This document shows, in pieces, positions 35,063 through 44,066 of a stretch of 64,000 bases of DNA. How positions within the stretch are numbered: position 1 is the stretch's first letter; each line of letters starts with the position of its first letter. Source of the DNA: Desulfonatronovibrio hydrogenovorans DSM 9292. GTDB lineage: Bacteria; Desulfobacterota; Desulfovibrionia; Desulfovibrionales; Desulfonatronovibrionaceae. The notes below the pieces were generated by a model. That model was not told the DNA's origin. It saw nothing but the letters and a program-made list of their open reading frames with translations, and did no database searches. The stretch is taken from assembly GCF_000686525.1 (NCBI RefSeq), contig NZ_KK365986.1, positions 9,995-73,994 on the forward strand. Direction: 5' to 3'. Position numbers and translations under genes: made by a program.

Positions 35063-36349
35063 ATGTCTTGGAGTGAACTTCTGGATTATGACCGTGAGAA
35101 TATCTGGCATCCGTATACATCCCTTACTGAACCGCTGCCTGTATATCCGGTGGATTCGGCCAGAGGAGTGCGCATCAAACTTGCCAATGGAAGGGAACTG
35201 GTGGACGGCATGTCTTCATGGTGGGCGGCCATCCACGGCTATAACCATCCTGTCATGAACAGGGCTGTCAAACGCCAGCTGGACAAGACTTCCCACGTCA
35301 TGTTCGGCGGGCTGACCCACAAACCAGCGGTCAACCTGGCCATGAAACTTGAAAAGCTGCTTCCAAAAGGGCTGACCAAGTTCTTTTTTTCTGATTCAGG
35401 ATCGGTTTCAGTGGAAGTGGCCCTGAAAATGGCTCTACAATACTGGAGGTCAAGGTCCAGGCCGGAAAAGATACGCTTCATGAGTCTGGAAAAGGGTTAT
35501 CACGGGGATACCTTTGGAGCCATGTCGGTCTGCGACCCTGTAACTGGAATGCATACTCTTTTTTCCGGATTTCTGCCCAGCAGTATTTTTGTTCCATCCC
35601 CAGAGTCCAGCTTTGGTGAAAAGTGTCTGAACAGGGATCTGGAAAAAATCGACCAGGCCTTAAAGACCCACGGGCCAGAGACTGCCGCCTTTATTCTGGA
35701 GCCAGTGGTTCAGGGTGCCGGAGGCATGCGTATCTATTCCCCGGACTATCTGAAAAGGGTCAGGGAGCTTTGCCATGAACACGAGGTGCTGCTGGTGGCC
35801 GACGAGATAGCCACTGGTTTTGGCCGCACAGGCAAAATGTTTGCCTGTGAATATGCAGAGATAAGCCCGGACGTGATGTGCCTGGGCAAGGCCTTGACCG
35901 GAGGCTACATGAGCCTTGCCGCAACGGTCTGTACTGAAGACATTGCCAGGACCATCTGTTCTGGTTCTCCCGGGGTTTTCATGCATGGACCGACTTTTAT
36001 GGGCAATCCCCTGGCCTGCTCAGCTGCCCTGGCAAGTCTGGGGCTGCTGCTGGACATGAACTGGAAGGACCGGGTTGATTCCATCGAGGCTCAGCTGAAG
36101 AAGGAACTTTATCCGTTGAAAAACTTTCCAGGAGTCCGGGATGTTAGGGTTCTGGGAGCCATTGGGGTGGTTGAGACAACCAGAAAAGTAGATGTGCGCG
36201 CTGCCCAGGAGCTGTTTGTGGAAATGGGGGTGTGGATTAGGCCATTTCTGAACCTGATTTATATAATGCCGCCATATATTATTGAGCCCCAGGATCTCAG
36301 TCTGCTGACCAGAGCCATGAAAGAGGCTCTCCATTCTATTAATCCTTGA
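35063..36349 (+). CDS. bioA: Adenosylmethionine-8-amino-7-oxononanoate aminotransferase
   Basis: Makes 7,8-diaminopelargonate in biotin synthesis, with S-adenosylmethionine as amino donor. The 428-residue class III aminotransferase has the BioA start NIWHPYTSL, DGMSSWWAAIHGYNHP, SDSGSVSVEVALKMALQYW, YHGDTFGAMSVCDP, VADEIATGFGRTGKMFACE and the PLP lysine in CLGKALTGGYM. The second of two close ATGs (35063) is better spaced from AAAGGGA than the first (35057). It begins the bioA-LysM-bioD-bioB group. Confidence 0.95.
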   Translation: MSWSELLDYDRENIWHPYTSLTEPLPVYPVDSARGVRIKLANGRELVDGMSSWWAAIHGYNHPVMNRAVKRQLDKTSHVMFGGLTHKPAVNLAMKLEKLLPKGLTKFFFSDSGSVSVEVALKMALQYWRSRSRPEKIRFMSLEKGYHGDTFGAMSVCDPVTGMHTLFSGFLPSSIFVPSPESSFGEKCLNRDLEKIDQALKTHGPETAAFILEPVVQGAGGMRIYSPDYLKRVRELCHEHEVLLVADEIATGFGRTGKMFACEYAEISPDVMCLGKALTGGYMSLAATVCTEDIARTICSGSPGVFMHGPTFMGNPLACSAALASLGLLLDMNWKDRVDSIEAQLKKELYPLKNFPGVRDVRVLGAIGVVETTRKVDVRAAQELFVEMGVWIRPFLNLIYIMPPYIIEPQDLSLLTRAMKEALHSINP

Positions 36350-36436
36350 CTGAGCCGGGCTTAAGGGGCTAGGAACTGAAAATAATGATCCAAAGGTGTT
36401 TTAACAATCAAACAGGAATGCCGAGGGGTTTTGAAG

Positions 36437-37063
36437 ATGGAACGTAAAAACTGGATTAACAAGCTGGATGAGCTGGAAGGAGATAAGCCTGCTCCCCCCA
36501 AACAGAAAAAAAATATGTCCTTTAATTTTGGCTCTGGCCAGGAGAACATGCTTAAATATGTCCTGGCTGGAGCGGGAGTGGTCATGGTGATCCTGTTGAT
36601 CTCCCTGATTGCCAGGGGAGGCAGGGATTCTTCGCCTGCCGGGATGGATGAAGTCATGACCAGGCTGGAAGGTATTGAAAGGCAGATGGGTCGGATGGAA
36701 GGACAGGAAGAGGAGCGGCAAAGAATTATTTCCCAGGTGGTCATGTCTTCTCAGGATTTGAGGACCGATCTTGAGACTCAACGAGAAAACCTTGATGATC
36801 TGAGACAGAAGATTGCTGAACTGGAAAAGGTCAGGCAGCAGCCTGCTCCAAGGCCTGCTCCAGCCCCTGCTCCAGCTCCGGCCAGACAGGATCAGCCTGG
36901 GGCAGAGGACAGGATCGTTCATGAGGTCCAGCCAGGGGACAATCTGTTTCGCATCGGCCTGCAGTACAATATCTCGGTTGACCGGCTCAGGCAGCTGAAC
37001 AATCTTTCTCCCAACGACTCCATTTATCCGGGTCAGAAGCTTGTAGTGGGAACAAAGAATTAG
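36437..37063 (+). CDS. Membrane-anchored LysM domain protein
   Basis: A 208-residue protein with a short cytoplasmic N-terminus, one TM helix (about residues 39-59), a coiled coil (about 70-134), a Pro-Ala linker (APRPAPAPAPAPA) and a C-terminal LysM domain (VHEVQPGDNLFRIGLQYNISVDRLRQLNNL...YPGQKLVV) that should bind peptidoglycan. It probably tethers a periplasmic activity to the wall. It lies between bioA and bioD without an obvious link to biotin; bioD starts at the very next codon. GAGGGG precedes the ATG at 36437. Confidence 0.8.
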   Translation: MERKNWINKLDELEGDKPAPPKQKKNMSFNFGSGQENMLKYVLAGAGVVMVILLISLIARGGRDSSPAGMDEVMTRLEGIERQMGRMEGQEEERQRIISQVVMSSQDLRTDLETQRENLDDLRQKIAELEKVRQQPAPRPAPAPAPAPARQDQPGAEDRIVHEVQPGDNLFRIGLQYNISVDRLRQLNNLSPNDSIYPGQKLVVGTKN

Positions 37064-37687
37064 GTGAGATTCAGATTTCCAGACAGGTTTTTTGTGGCAG
37101 GCACTGATACCGGGGTGGGCAAAACCCTGGTCAGCGCCATGTTATGCCTTGGACTGGGGGCTGACTATTGGAAGCCTGTTCAGAGTGGTTCAGTTGAAGG
37201 CCTGGACAGCACAATGGTCAGCAGGATGTCCGGCCTAGGAAAGGAGAGGGTCCTGCCTGAGAGGTACGTGTTTCGTGACCCGCTGTCACCGCACCTGGCC
37301 GCCAGGAACGAGGGGGGCTGGATTGATCCGGAACGGCTGTGCATTCCAGGAAATCCCGGGCGGCTGATTGTAGAAGGAGCCGGGGGACTGATGGTTCCCC
37401 TGAACAATGATTTTTTGATGATTGATCTTATCCGGGAGCTGGACATCCCGGTCCTGGTGGTGGCCAGCAACAGGCTGGGGACCATAAACCATACCCTGCT
37501 GACTGTGAAGGCCCTGGCTTCAGCAAAGGCCGATATTTTGGGCGTGGTTCTGAACAAGGGGATTAATCCGGACCATAAAGAGGCCATTGAACACTTTGGC
37601 CAGGTTAAGGTCCTGGCCCAGCTGGGACATTTTGAGACCATCAACCCGGAGATACTGCAAAAAAGATTCAATGAACTATTTTTATGA
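37064..37687 (+). CDS. bioD: Dethiobiotin synthetase
   Basis: ATP-dependent carboxylation of diaminopelargonate to dethiobiotin. The 207-residue protein has the P-loop FVAGTDTGVGKTLVSA (about residues 10-25), the substrate lysine in YWKPVQSG, and VEGAGGLMVPL. The start is GTG directly after the stop of the LysM gene, with no good ribosome site, so translation probably depends on coupling. The end overlaps bioB by 17 bp. Confidence 0.93.
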   Translation: MRFRFPDRFFVAGTDTGVGKTLVSAMLCLGLGADYWKPVQSGSVEGLDSTMVSRMSGLGKERVLPERYVFRDPLSPHLAARNEGGWIDPERLCIPGNPGRLIVEGAGGLMVPLNNDFLMIDLIRELDIPVLVVASNRLGTINHTLLTVKALASAKADILGVVLNKGINPDHKEAIEHFGQVKVLAQLGHFETINPEILQKRFNELFL

Positions 37688-38639
37688 ACTGGCCAAGAGG
37701 GCTGCGTCCGGCCATAGCCCGGACAAGAAGGAAATTGAAAGGATCCTCTGTCTGCCCTATACTGAAACCATCTCTCTTTTACCGGGTACCGACCTGATCA
37801 GGCAGACCTATTTCGGGCGGAAGGTCAGTCTGTGTACTATAACCAATGCCAAGTCTGGAAAATGTTCTGAAGATTGTTCGTTTTGTGCTCAATCGGCTCA
37901 TCACGGGTGCGTGGTGGATGAGTATCCCCTCAAGAAGGCCGGAGAACTGGCTGAGACCGGCAAGGCCCTGAGAGGGTCGGGAATCAACAGGTTTTCCATG
38001 GTGACCTCTGGAAAGGGGTTGAGTTCCCATGAGATTCAGACCGTGGGCCGGGCAGTGAGGGATCTGAATGCCAGCGGGATCAGAACCTGTGCCTCCCTGG
38101 GGGTGCTAAAGTCCGTTGACCTGGATTATCTGAAACAATCCGGTCTGGAAAGATACCATCATAACCTTGAAACCGCTCCAAGCCTGTTCCCCCGGATATG
38201 CACCACCCATGACTTTGCCCAGAGGGTTGATACTGTGGCTTATGCAAGAAGGGCCGGGCTGTCAGTCTGCAGCGGCGGAGTTTTCGGAATCGGGGAGACT
38301 GATGCCCAGGTGGCTGAACTTGCTATGGTATTGAAGGACCTGGATGTTGATGCTGTGCCGGTAAATTTTCTTATTCCCATTCCTGGAACCCCTTTGGAAA
38401 ATGTTCCAGGACTAACCCCCTTAAGGTGTCTCAAGATAATCTCTATCCTCCGCTTTCTGCTGCCGGACAAAGAGATCATTGTTTGCGGCGGACGGATGCA
38501 GAACCTTCGGGACCTGCACCCCCTGATCTTCATGGCCGGGGCCAGTGGAATAATGACCGGCAACTACCTGACCAGGGAGGGACGGTCCCTGGAAGAAGAC
38601 CTGAGGCTCATCCGGGACATGGGTCTGGAACCGGCCTGA
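37671..38639 (+). CDS. bioB: Biotin synthase
   Basis: Radical SAM enzyme that inserts sulfur into dethiobiotin. The 322-residue barrel has the CxxxCxxC cluster at C65, C69 and C72 (GKCSEDCSFCAQS), and residues of the auxiliary [2Fe-2S] site in RTCASLG and HNLETAPSLFP, with SVCSGGVFGIGET. The chosen ATG (37671) overlaps bioD by 17 bp; an upstream start would put 28 residues in the bioD frame shadow. Last gene of the group. Confidence 0.95.
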   Translation: MNYFYELAKRAASGHSPDKKEIERILCLPYTETISLLPGTDLIRQTYFGRKVSLCTITNAKSGKCSEDCSFCAQSAHHGCVVDEYPLKKAGELAETGKALRGSGINRFSMVTSGKGLSSHEIQTVGRAVRDLNASGIRTCASLGVLKSVDLDYLKQSGLERYHHNLETAPSLFPRICTTHDFAQRVDTVAYARRAGLSVCSGGVFGIGETDAQVAELAMVLKDLDVDAVPVNFLIPIPGTPLENVPGLTPLRCLKIISILRFLLPDKEIIVCGGRMQNLRDLHPLIFMAGASGIMTGNYLTREGRSLEEDLRLIRDMGLEPA

Positions 38640-38688
38640 TCCGGCCGGCCTTTGGCCTGCATGGTAAAACAGCATAGTCCGTCTAAGG

Positions 38689-38718
38689 GAGCAGCCAGCT
38701 ACTCTTAGCTGGCTGCTC
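38689..38718. terminator. Hairpin between convergent bioB and tunR
   Basis: A perfect stem of about 13 bp (GAGCAGCCAGCTA with its complement, loop CTCT), centred at 38704. It lacks a T-run, so its terminator role is uncertain, but it fits the convergent position. Confidence 0.5.
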
Positions 38719-38723
38719 AGAAA

Positions 38724-39755
38724 TCATTGATAGTTAAGAACCACTGAATAGGCCCCGAACATGGCCCAGGCAGGATCCATGACCTTAAGCCCCAGCCTGG
38801 TCAGGCTTTTTGAGGTGACCACGGCGCAGAGCTTTGTGCCGTCTTCCAGGGACAGCAAAACTTCGGAATTCACTTTGCCTGGAACAATACTTTCCACCCG
38901 GCCCCTGAGCCTGTTTTCAGCACTGATCTGTTGATTGGTTCTGGAGTTCCCGATGAAGACAGAAGGAGCTTTGATCTCAGCAGTGGTCAATGTCCCTGTT
39001 TTCAGCCGCATTCTTTCCAGACTTCCATTGGTAATTACTGAGTAAAGGCGGATCCCTCCCAGGGTGAGCAGTACTATCAGAGATTGAATGTCCCCTTTTT
39101 CTATCCTGATGATTTTACCGAAAAAGGTGTTGCGGGCACTGGTCCTGCGTGTGGCTTCCAGGTCAATGTGCTGCCTTACCAGGTAATGAAGATCTTCATC
39201 GGAAAATTCCACCAAATCTTCAGCCGGATTTGAAGAGGTCCGGCCCAGCAGCTTCTGAACTATGGGAAGAGGCAGATTGCCACGCATCAATTCCACGGTC
39301 CTTGAACGGCGCAGGGTGCTGGGGTTGCCGAAATCCTTTGGCAGACCGCATTCCTTTGCCCGCTCATAGAATTTCTTCCGGACATGGGCCGGATCAATCC
39401 GGAACAATGCCTCATCCTTACTGAGGAGGTGCTGGGATAAAAATGATTCCAAGTCCCTTGCCAGGTCATTGGGAATTTCAACAGATCTGAACCTTTCCGT
39501 GCCTCGGGCTCCGAATCTGATGATCCTGTCCTTGAGGCTGATGTCCGAAGGCCTCAGGCTGAGAACTTCGTGCAGCTTTGCCCCGGTGTGTCGGATGAGC
39601 AGGAAAATATGAAGTATCCTTTGTCTTGACCGGATTACGTCTTGTCTTGGCGAGTCAGCAGCCCAGGACCGGAAGGATCTTTCCATTTCCGCCATCTGGA
39701 CCGGGTCCAGGACTTTGGCTCCTGGAGTAAGAGAAAAGATATCAATCTTGGGCAT
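38724..39755 (-). CDS. tunR: TunR family tungstate-responsive regulator (XerC/D-like domain plus TOBE)
   Basis: A 343-residue regulator. Residues 1-200 resemble a XerC/D tyrosine recombinase, but the catalytic set is broken: the first Arg is Lys (TGAKLHEVLSL), the usual HxxR box reads STLRRSR, the final GH is GR, and no tyrosine nucleophile follows. Residues 205-343 hold two TOBE/Mop-like oxyanion-binding modules (SARNTFFGKIIRIEKGD and NRLRGRVESIVPGKVNSEV). This is the TunR architecture known in sulfate reducers, where one group represses TSUP transporter genes in response to tungstate or molybdate. The divergent neighbour here is such a TSUP gene. DNA binding without recombination is inferred. 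Confidence 0.88.
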   Translation of the reverse strand: MPKIDIFSLTPGAKVLDPVQMAEMERSFRSWAADSPRQDVIRSRQRILHIFLLIRHTGAKLHEVLSLRPSDISLKDRIIRFGARGTERFRSVEIPNDLARDLESFLSQHLLSKDEALFRIDPAHVRKKFYERAKECGLPKDFGNPSTLRRSRTVELMRGNLPLPIVQKLLGRTSSNPAEDLVEFSDEDLHYLVRQHIDLEATRRTSARNTFFGKIIRIEKGDIQSLIVLLTLGGIRLYSVITNGSLERMRLKTGTLTTAEIKAPSVFIGNSRTNQQISAENRLRGRVESIVPGKVNSEVLLSLEDGTKLCAVVTSKSLTRLGLKVMDPAWAMFGAYSVVLNYQ

Positions 39756-39919
39756 TTTCTTGGGGATGAGGGTTGTGCCTGGTCTTGGGTCAGCAGTTGC
39801 CCAGCAGTTCAGGCCGTTTATAGCCGGGTATTTGTCGGAAATTCATTTATAATTTTATATAAAAAAAAGGAGATTCTCAATTAAAAAACCGGAAGATAAC
39901 TATTTTGTGAGTTTTCAGA

Positions 39920-39948
39920 TTGACATGGAGGTGGCCAGGGTTTAAAAA
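39920..39948 (+). promoter_or_regulatory. Sigma-70-type promoter of the TSUP gene
   Basis: A perfect TTGACA (39920-39925), a 17-bp spacer and TAAAAA (39943-39948). Transcription would start near 39955, inside the inverted repeat that follows. Confidence 0.65.
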
Positions 39949-39952
39949 TTAA

Positions 39953-39980
39953 TGACACAGAAATATTTTTTTTCGTGTCA
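39953..39980. promoter_or_regulatory. Predicted TunR operator, 28-bp dif-like inverted repeat
   Basis: Two 11-bp arms, TGACACAGAAA and TTTTCGTGTCA, flank a 6-bp centre. The outer six bases of each arm are perfectly complementary and 9 of 11 positions match overall. The 11-6-11 geometry equals that of XerC/D dif sites, as expected for a regulator with a Xer-like DNA-binding domain. It overlaps the predicted start of transcription, the position of a repressor site. Confidence 0.68.
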
Positions 39981-40078
39981 ATGATTTTGACGGACAGGAT
40001 GTCTGCAGGGTTATTTCTGATTTAGATGTGTTTTGAGTTGAGTGTGCAGTAAAAACATCAAACCGTGGAGGCGGTCCG

Positions 40079-41026
40079 ATGTACTTTCCAGTAGCAGAAA
40101 TTCATGTGGCCCCCTGGCTCCCCTTTGTGGCAGGCTTTTTTGTTGCATTTGTCTGTTCCATGGGAGGGGTGTCCGGAGCCAACCTTCTTTTGCCTTTCCA
40201 GGTCAGTGTGCTGGGCTTTACCACTCCGGCTGTCAGTGCCACCAATCATCTGTTCAATATCGTGGCCATTCCAAGCGGTGTCTATAAGTTTATAAAAGAA
40301 GGGCGCATGGTCTGGCCTCTGACCTGGATAGTTATTGCCGGGACAGTTCCCGGGGTATTTCTGGGGGTTTTTTTCCGGGTCCAGTATCTGCCAGATCCAA
40401 CCCATTTTCGAATTTTTGCCGGTCTGGTCCTTCTTTATATCGGATTCATCCTGGTCCGTTCCCTGATAAAGGCCCCCCCTCCCGGGGCCGACAAGACCTC
40501 GTCGGAAAAACGGTTTCAACAGCTGGTTCAAAGCTTCAAGCAGAAAGATGCCGCCACCCGGGAACCTCTTCCAAGGGTTGAGTTGAATCATTTCGGGGTT
40601 AGAAGCGTGGAATATACATTTTACGGGGAGAAAATATCAGCTCCCACCCTGGGGATATTCATTCTAAGCGCCATTGTGGGTGTTGTCGGGGGAATGTACG
40701 GCATTGGAGGCGGGGCCATTATTGCTCCCTTCTTTGTGGCTGTGTTCCGCCTCCCGGTGTATACCATTGCTGGAGCGTGTCTGATGGGCACTTTCATCAC
40801 TTCTGTGGTGGCTGCCATTTTTTTCCAGGTCCTGGCCCCGTTTTATCCGGAAATGGCTGTGGCCCCTGACTGGATGCTGGGCACACTCATGGGGGTTGGA
40901 GGAATGCTGGGCATGTACGCAGGAGCCATGACTCAGAAGTACATACCTGCCGGGCTTATCAAATGGATGCTGGCCTCCATCCTGGTTTTTACCGGAGGAA
41001 GGTATGTGCTGAGCTTCTGGATGTAA
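40079..41026 (+). CDS. TSUP (TauE/SafE) family anion transporter
   Basis: A 315-residue membrane protein with about eight TM segments in two related halves. The first half has AFVCSMGGVSGANLLLPFQ and the second GGMYGIGGGAIIAPFFV, the duplicated glycine-rich motif of the family. A cytoplasmic loop of about 65 residues (about 135-200) separates them. TSUP members carry sulfonates, sulfite, sulfate or other oxyanions; control by TunR suggests a molybdate/tungstate or sulfur-oxyanion role, but the substrate is not settled. GGAGG lies eight bases before the ATG. Confidence 0.88.
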   Translation: MYFPVAEIHVAPWLPFVAGFFVAFVCSMGGVSGANLLLPFQVSVLGFTTPAVSATNHLFNIVAIPSGVYKFIKEGRMVWPLTWIVIAGTVPGVFLGVFFRVQYLPDPTHFRIFAGLVLLYIGFILVRSLIKAPPPGADKTSSEKRFQQLVQSFKQKDAATREPLPRVELNHFGVRSVEYTFYGEKISAPTLGIFILSAIVGVVGGMYGIGGGAIIAPFFVAVFRLPVYTIAGACLMGTFITSVVAAIFFQVLAPFYPEMAVAPDWMLGTLMGVGGMLGMYAGAMTQKYIPAGLIKWMLASILVFTGGRYVLSFWM

Positions 41027-41202
41027 CAAGGAATCCGGCCCAGGACCCACGGGCCATCTTCTGTCTGTTGACCTGGGCAGCAAGTCCGGTTAACAGGCTG
41101 CACAGGCGTATTCAGATAAAGATCAGAGGCAAGAGTCCCTGGTAATAATCTGTCGATCCATCCGCCAGACCAAGGGACTGAGTTTTTTGGCTGCTGCTTT
41201 TT

Positions 41203-41715
41203 ATGGGAGGATTTTTGGCCGGACAATATTCTAAAATGATGAATGAGTTTAAAACTTACTGGCAGTATTATGTATTTCAAAGTATTGCCGCCACAGTGAC
41301 CATTTTTGTTCTCCTGCTGGTGGTCAGCATCCAGGAGAAACCAGTAATCGTGGCCTCCATAGGTGCCAGCACTTTTATTGTTTTTGCCATGCCCGGCTAT
41401 ATTACAGCCCAGCCAAGGAATCTAGTCGGCGGTCATCTGGTGGGCATGTCCTGCGGCTTTCTGGCCTCCCTTGTTCCTCTGCAGCATTTGCTTCCCAGCA
41501 GCGTTGCCCTTTCGCTTCTTTATGCCCTGGCAGTGGGAATATCGATATTTATTATGGTAGTAATCGATACAGAGCATCCGCCTGCAGCCGGAACCGCCCT
41601 GGGCGTGGCTATAGCCGGATTTTCAGTAAAAATACTGCTTACCGTCCTGGTCAGTATCATTATTCTCTCATCGGTACACTGCCTTTTCAGGCACCGATTG
41701 AGGGATTTGACCTGA
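41203..41715 (+). CDS. HPP family membrane protein
   Basis: A 170-residue protein (159 or 158 if it starts at the Met-Met pair near 41236) with four TM segments. The family motif is DTEHPPAAGTALGVA (about residues 122-136), and VASIGASTFIVFAMP is also conserved. HPP proteins are integral membrane proteins of uncertain role; some are linked to nitrite transport. Neither candidate start has a strong ribosome site. It is downstream of the TSUP gene on the same strand after a 176-bp gap, so cotranscription is possible. Confidence 0.82.
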   Translation: MGGFLAGQYSKMMNEFKTYWQYYVFQSIAATVTIFVLLLVVSIQEKPVIVASIGASTFIVFAMPGYITAQPRNLVGGHLVGMSCGFLASLVPLQHLLPSSVALSLLYALAVGISIFIMVVIDTEHPPAAGTALGVAIAGFSVKILLTVLVSIIILSSVHCLFRHRLRDLT

Positions 41716-41795
41716 ACCCCTGACCCCCAAGTCTTCAGTTACTGGTCAATATAATTATACCCGGGTGGTTCAGTTGAAACAACTCAGGCCACCAG

Positions 41796-42464
41796 CTAGC
41801 GGGTGATCATGGAACGCAGAATTTCTGCGCACTTGCCGCAGCTTTGAGACATGGAGTACATTCTCTCAATGAAATGATGCAGCAGATAAGTTTCAGAAAA
41901 TTCCAGATCTGAATTGAATATTTCTTTGTTCAAAGTGTGTTTGCGCTTAAAGACCAAGTCCTTTTTGATTCTAATCCGCCTAAATTGCTCCCTGGCGTTT
42001 TCCCGGTCAAGATCTTCCAGGTGGAGCAGGGCTACCGTATCCTTGAGGGCCGGACCAAGTTGATGCACAGCCTCTCCCACTTCATCCACCAGTAGTGTCA
42101 GATCCTTTATAAATTGTTCAGGAACCGGGATGACCTTCAGGGAAAGCCAGTTCAAGGCCTCCTGGGCTGAATCCAGAATATTGTCCTGGGCAGTAGTGTA
42201 GTTCAACAGAAGGACCTTGTTTACCGGCAGCAGGATGCTGTGGGGCAGATTGTTGCGGATGTCCCTGATTATGGCATCGGCCCCGGATTCCAGATCATTC
42301 AACTGGTGCTGCAGACTCTTGAATTCAACGCACTGACCGTTTTGAATATAGCATTGCAGGGCATCATTTATTACTCCCACTGAATCTTGAATTGCCTGGT
42401 AGTGATCCAGGAGTTTTTCCATGGGGGATCTGCGGATCAATGATTTAAAAAAGCTGAATTTCAT
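41796..42464 (-). CDS. DUF47/PhoU-like protein
   Basis: A 222-residue helical protein of the DUF47 (TIGR00153) family, related to PhoU. Helical repeats with acidic patches are visible: FKSLQHQLNDLESGADAIIRDIRNNLPHSI and DNILDSAQEALNWLSLK. Members are encoded next to PiT phosphate transporters and are thought to modulate them; that is the case here, with pitA upstream on the same strand. The ATG at 42464 has GAGGA nine bases upstream. Confidence 0.88.
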   Translation of the reverse strand: MKFSFFKSLIRRSPMEKLLDHYQAIQDSVGVINDALQCYIQNGQCVEFKSLQHQLNDLESGADAIIRDIRNNLPHSILLPVNKVLLLNYTTAQDNILDSAQEALNWLSLKVIPVPEQFIKDLTLLVDEVGEAVHQLGPALKDTVALLHLEDLDRENAREQFRRIRIKKDLVFKRKHTLNKEIFNSDLEFSETYLLHHFIERMYSMSQSCGKCAEILRSMITR

Positions 42465-42558
42465 TTTGGCTTCCTCTTGGTCTTGCTGTCCGGTTTTCAA
42501 GGCATTTCATCCGGTTTTTGACCATATGGGCTGGTCTGGCCCAGTCCAGCCTCATCTC

Positions 42559-43794
42559 CTAAATAAAGATCCACTTGAGGATCTGGAAGATCACGATGGA
42601 TGTAAAAGCGGCAATGGGAACCGTAAGCACCCAGTATCCTACTATCCTGAGCAGGACGCTGAAATTGATGGAACTGAACCCTCTGGCCAGGCCAACCCCT
42701 GTTACTCCTCCGACACAGGCATGGGTGGTGGAGACAGGCATTCCCATATTAGATGCAATGAGCACAGTTGTAGCTGCGCTGAAATCCACTGCAAATCCCC
42801 TTGTATTGGTCAGGGTGGTGATTCTGCTGCCCACGGTGGCGATAACCTTTTTCCCCAGAAGAGCAATGCCCGCGGAAAGTCCCAGCCCGCCAAGGACCAG
42901 CATGAATATTGGAATTTCCGCAGCCTGAACCAGCTGGTGATGCCTGGCCAGGATATAGATGGCAGCCACCGGGCCGATGGCATTGGCAACATCGTTGGCT
43001 CCGTGGGACAGGGCCACATAAGACGAGGTCATGATCTGCATCTTCCGGAAGATACCCTCGACCTCTTCAACGGTCTGTTCCTTTTCTCTGGTAATCCTGT
43101 TGATGATCATCCTGCCGGCAAACCATGCACACCCGGCCAGAAGAGAGGTGAAGATCAGAGCGGTGATCCTGGTCATCTCCAGGTCTTGGCCCACAGGTGT
43201 TTTGTAGATGAAGGAATAGCCGAGAATAAGAGCGGTCAATCCTATCCACCTGGGAGCCCAGCTTCTGGCCTGCTGCAGAAAATGCTTTTTATAGAATATA
43301 TACTTTCTGATGTGGGAGAATATCAGAAAGGCGATAGTTCCGGCAAAAAGGGGTGAAATAATCCAGGACAGCACAACTCCGGAAAGTATCCACCAGTTTA
43401 CCACCTGGGGTCCTCCGGCTACTATCCCAAACCCCAGGATGCTTCCCACAATGGAGTGGGTGGAGGAAACCGGCAGGGCGGTCAGGCTGGCTATAAGGAC
43501 CCAGAGTGAGGCTGCCACCAGGGCGGAAAACATGCCCAGCATCATAATTCGGGGGTCAGTGATCTGATCTGGATTTATGATCCCCCTGGTTATGGTGGCT
43601 GTAACATGGGATCCCAGAAAAACCGCTCCCACAAAAGTCAGAGTTCCGGCTATGATTACGGCCTGTCTGACGGTAATGGCCTTGGCTCCCACAGCCGAAG
43701 CCATGGAGTTGGCTACGTCGTTGGCTCCAAGGCTGAAGGCCATAAAAAAGCCGGCTGCCATGGAAAGTACCAGGAAAATGTTATAAATATCCAT
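42559..43794 (-). CDS. Inorganic phosphate transporter, PiT family
   Basis: A 411-residue low-affinity phosphate (metal-phosphate) symporter. It has the two family signatures, SLGANDVANSMASAVGAKAI (about residues 21-40) and ALSHGANDVANAIGPVAAI, and the paired VSSTHSIVGSILGFG and VSTTHACVGGVTGVGLARG motifs. About ten TM segments can be drawn, with a central cytoplasmic loop. Probably cotranscribed with the PhoU-like gene 95 bp downstream. Confidence 0.94.
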   Translation of the reverse strand: MDIYNIFLVLSMAAGFFMAFSLGANDVANSMASAVGAKAITVRQAVIIAGTLTFVGAVFLGSHVTATITRGIINPDQITDPRIMMLGMFSALVAASLWVLIASLTALPVSSTHSIVGSILGFGIVAGGPQVVNWWILSGVVLSWIISPLFAGTIAFLIFSHIRKYIFYKKHFLQQARSWAPRWIGLTALILGYSFIYKTPVGQDLEMTRITALIFTSLLAGCAWFAGRMIINRITREKEQTVEEVEGIFRKMQIMTSSYVALSHGANDVANAIGPVAAIYILARHHQLVQAAEIPIFMLVLGGLGLSAGIALLGKKVIATVGSRITTLTNTRGFAVDFSAATTVLIASNMGMPVSTTHACVGGVTGVGLARGFSSINFSVLLRIVGYWVLTVPIAAFTSIVIFQILKWIFI

Positions 43795-44066
43795 TAATGG
43801 CTCGACTGAGTCTGGTTTGGTGGAAAAAGGGCATGGAACCTCCTGATTGGGCCCGATGAGATTGAGACAGCTTCATACCTGATTTTTTATTACAATAAAA
43901 CATTTTTATCTTTTAGTGTTCAAATGTTACATTCAGGTCACAAAAAGATTTAATTCAGGTTACACAGCTGGTTCCAGGTATTCCAGTCCAGCCTGGACCT
44001 TGGGGCCTGACCAAAGCTTTTATGGTAGTACTTTTCTCAGAATGGATGAGCAAAAGGAGCAGAACA

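Larger units (their letters stand above)
39756..40078. other. Divergent control region of tunR and the TSUP gene
   Basis: Contains a good promoter for the TSUP gene and a 28-bp inverted repeat at its expected start site (both listed separately). An AT-rich patch at 39840-39870 may hold the tunR promoter on the minus strand. No small gene seen. Confidence 0.6.

Noticed and set aside
41203-41235. Certain choice of the HPP gene start
   Set aside because: Neither the ATG at 41203 nor the Met pair near 41236 has a convincing ribosome site, so the start is left open.
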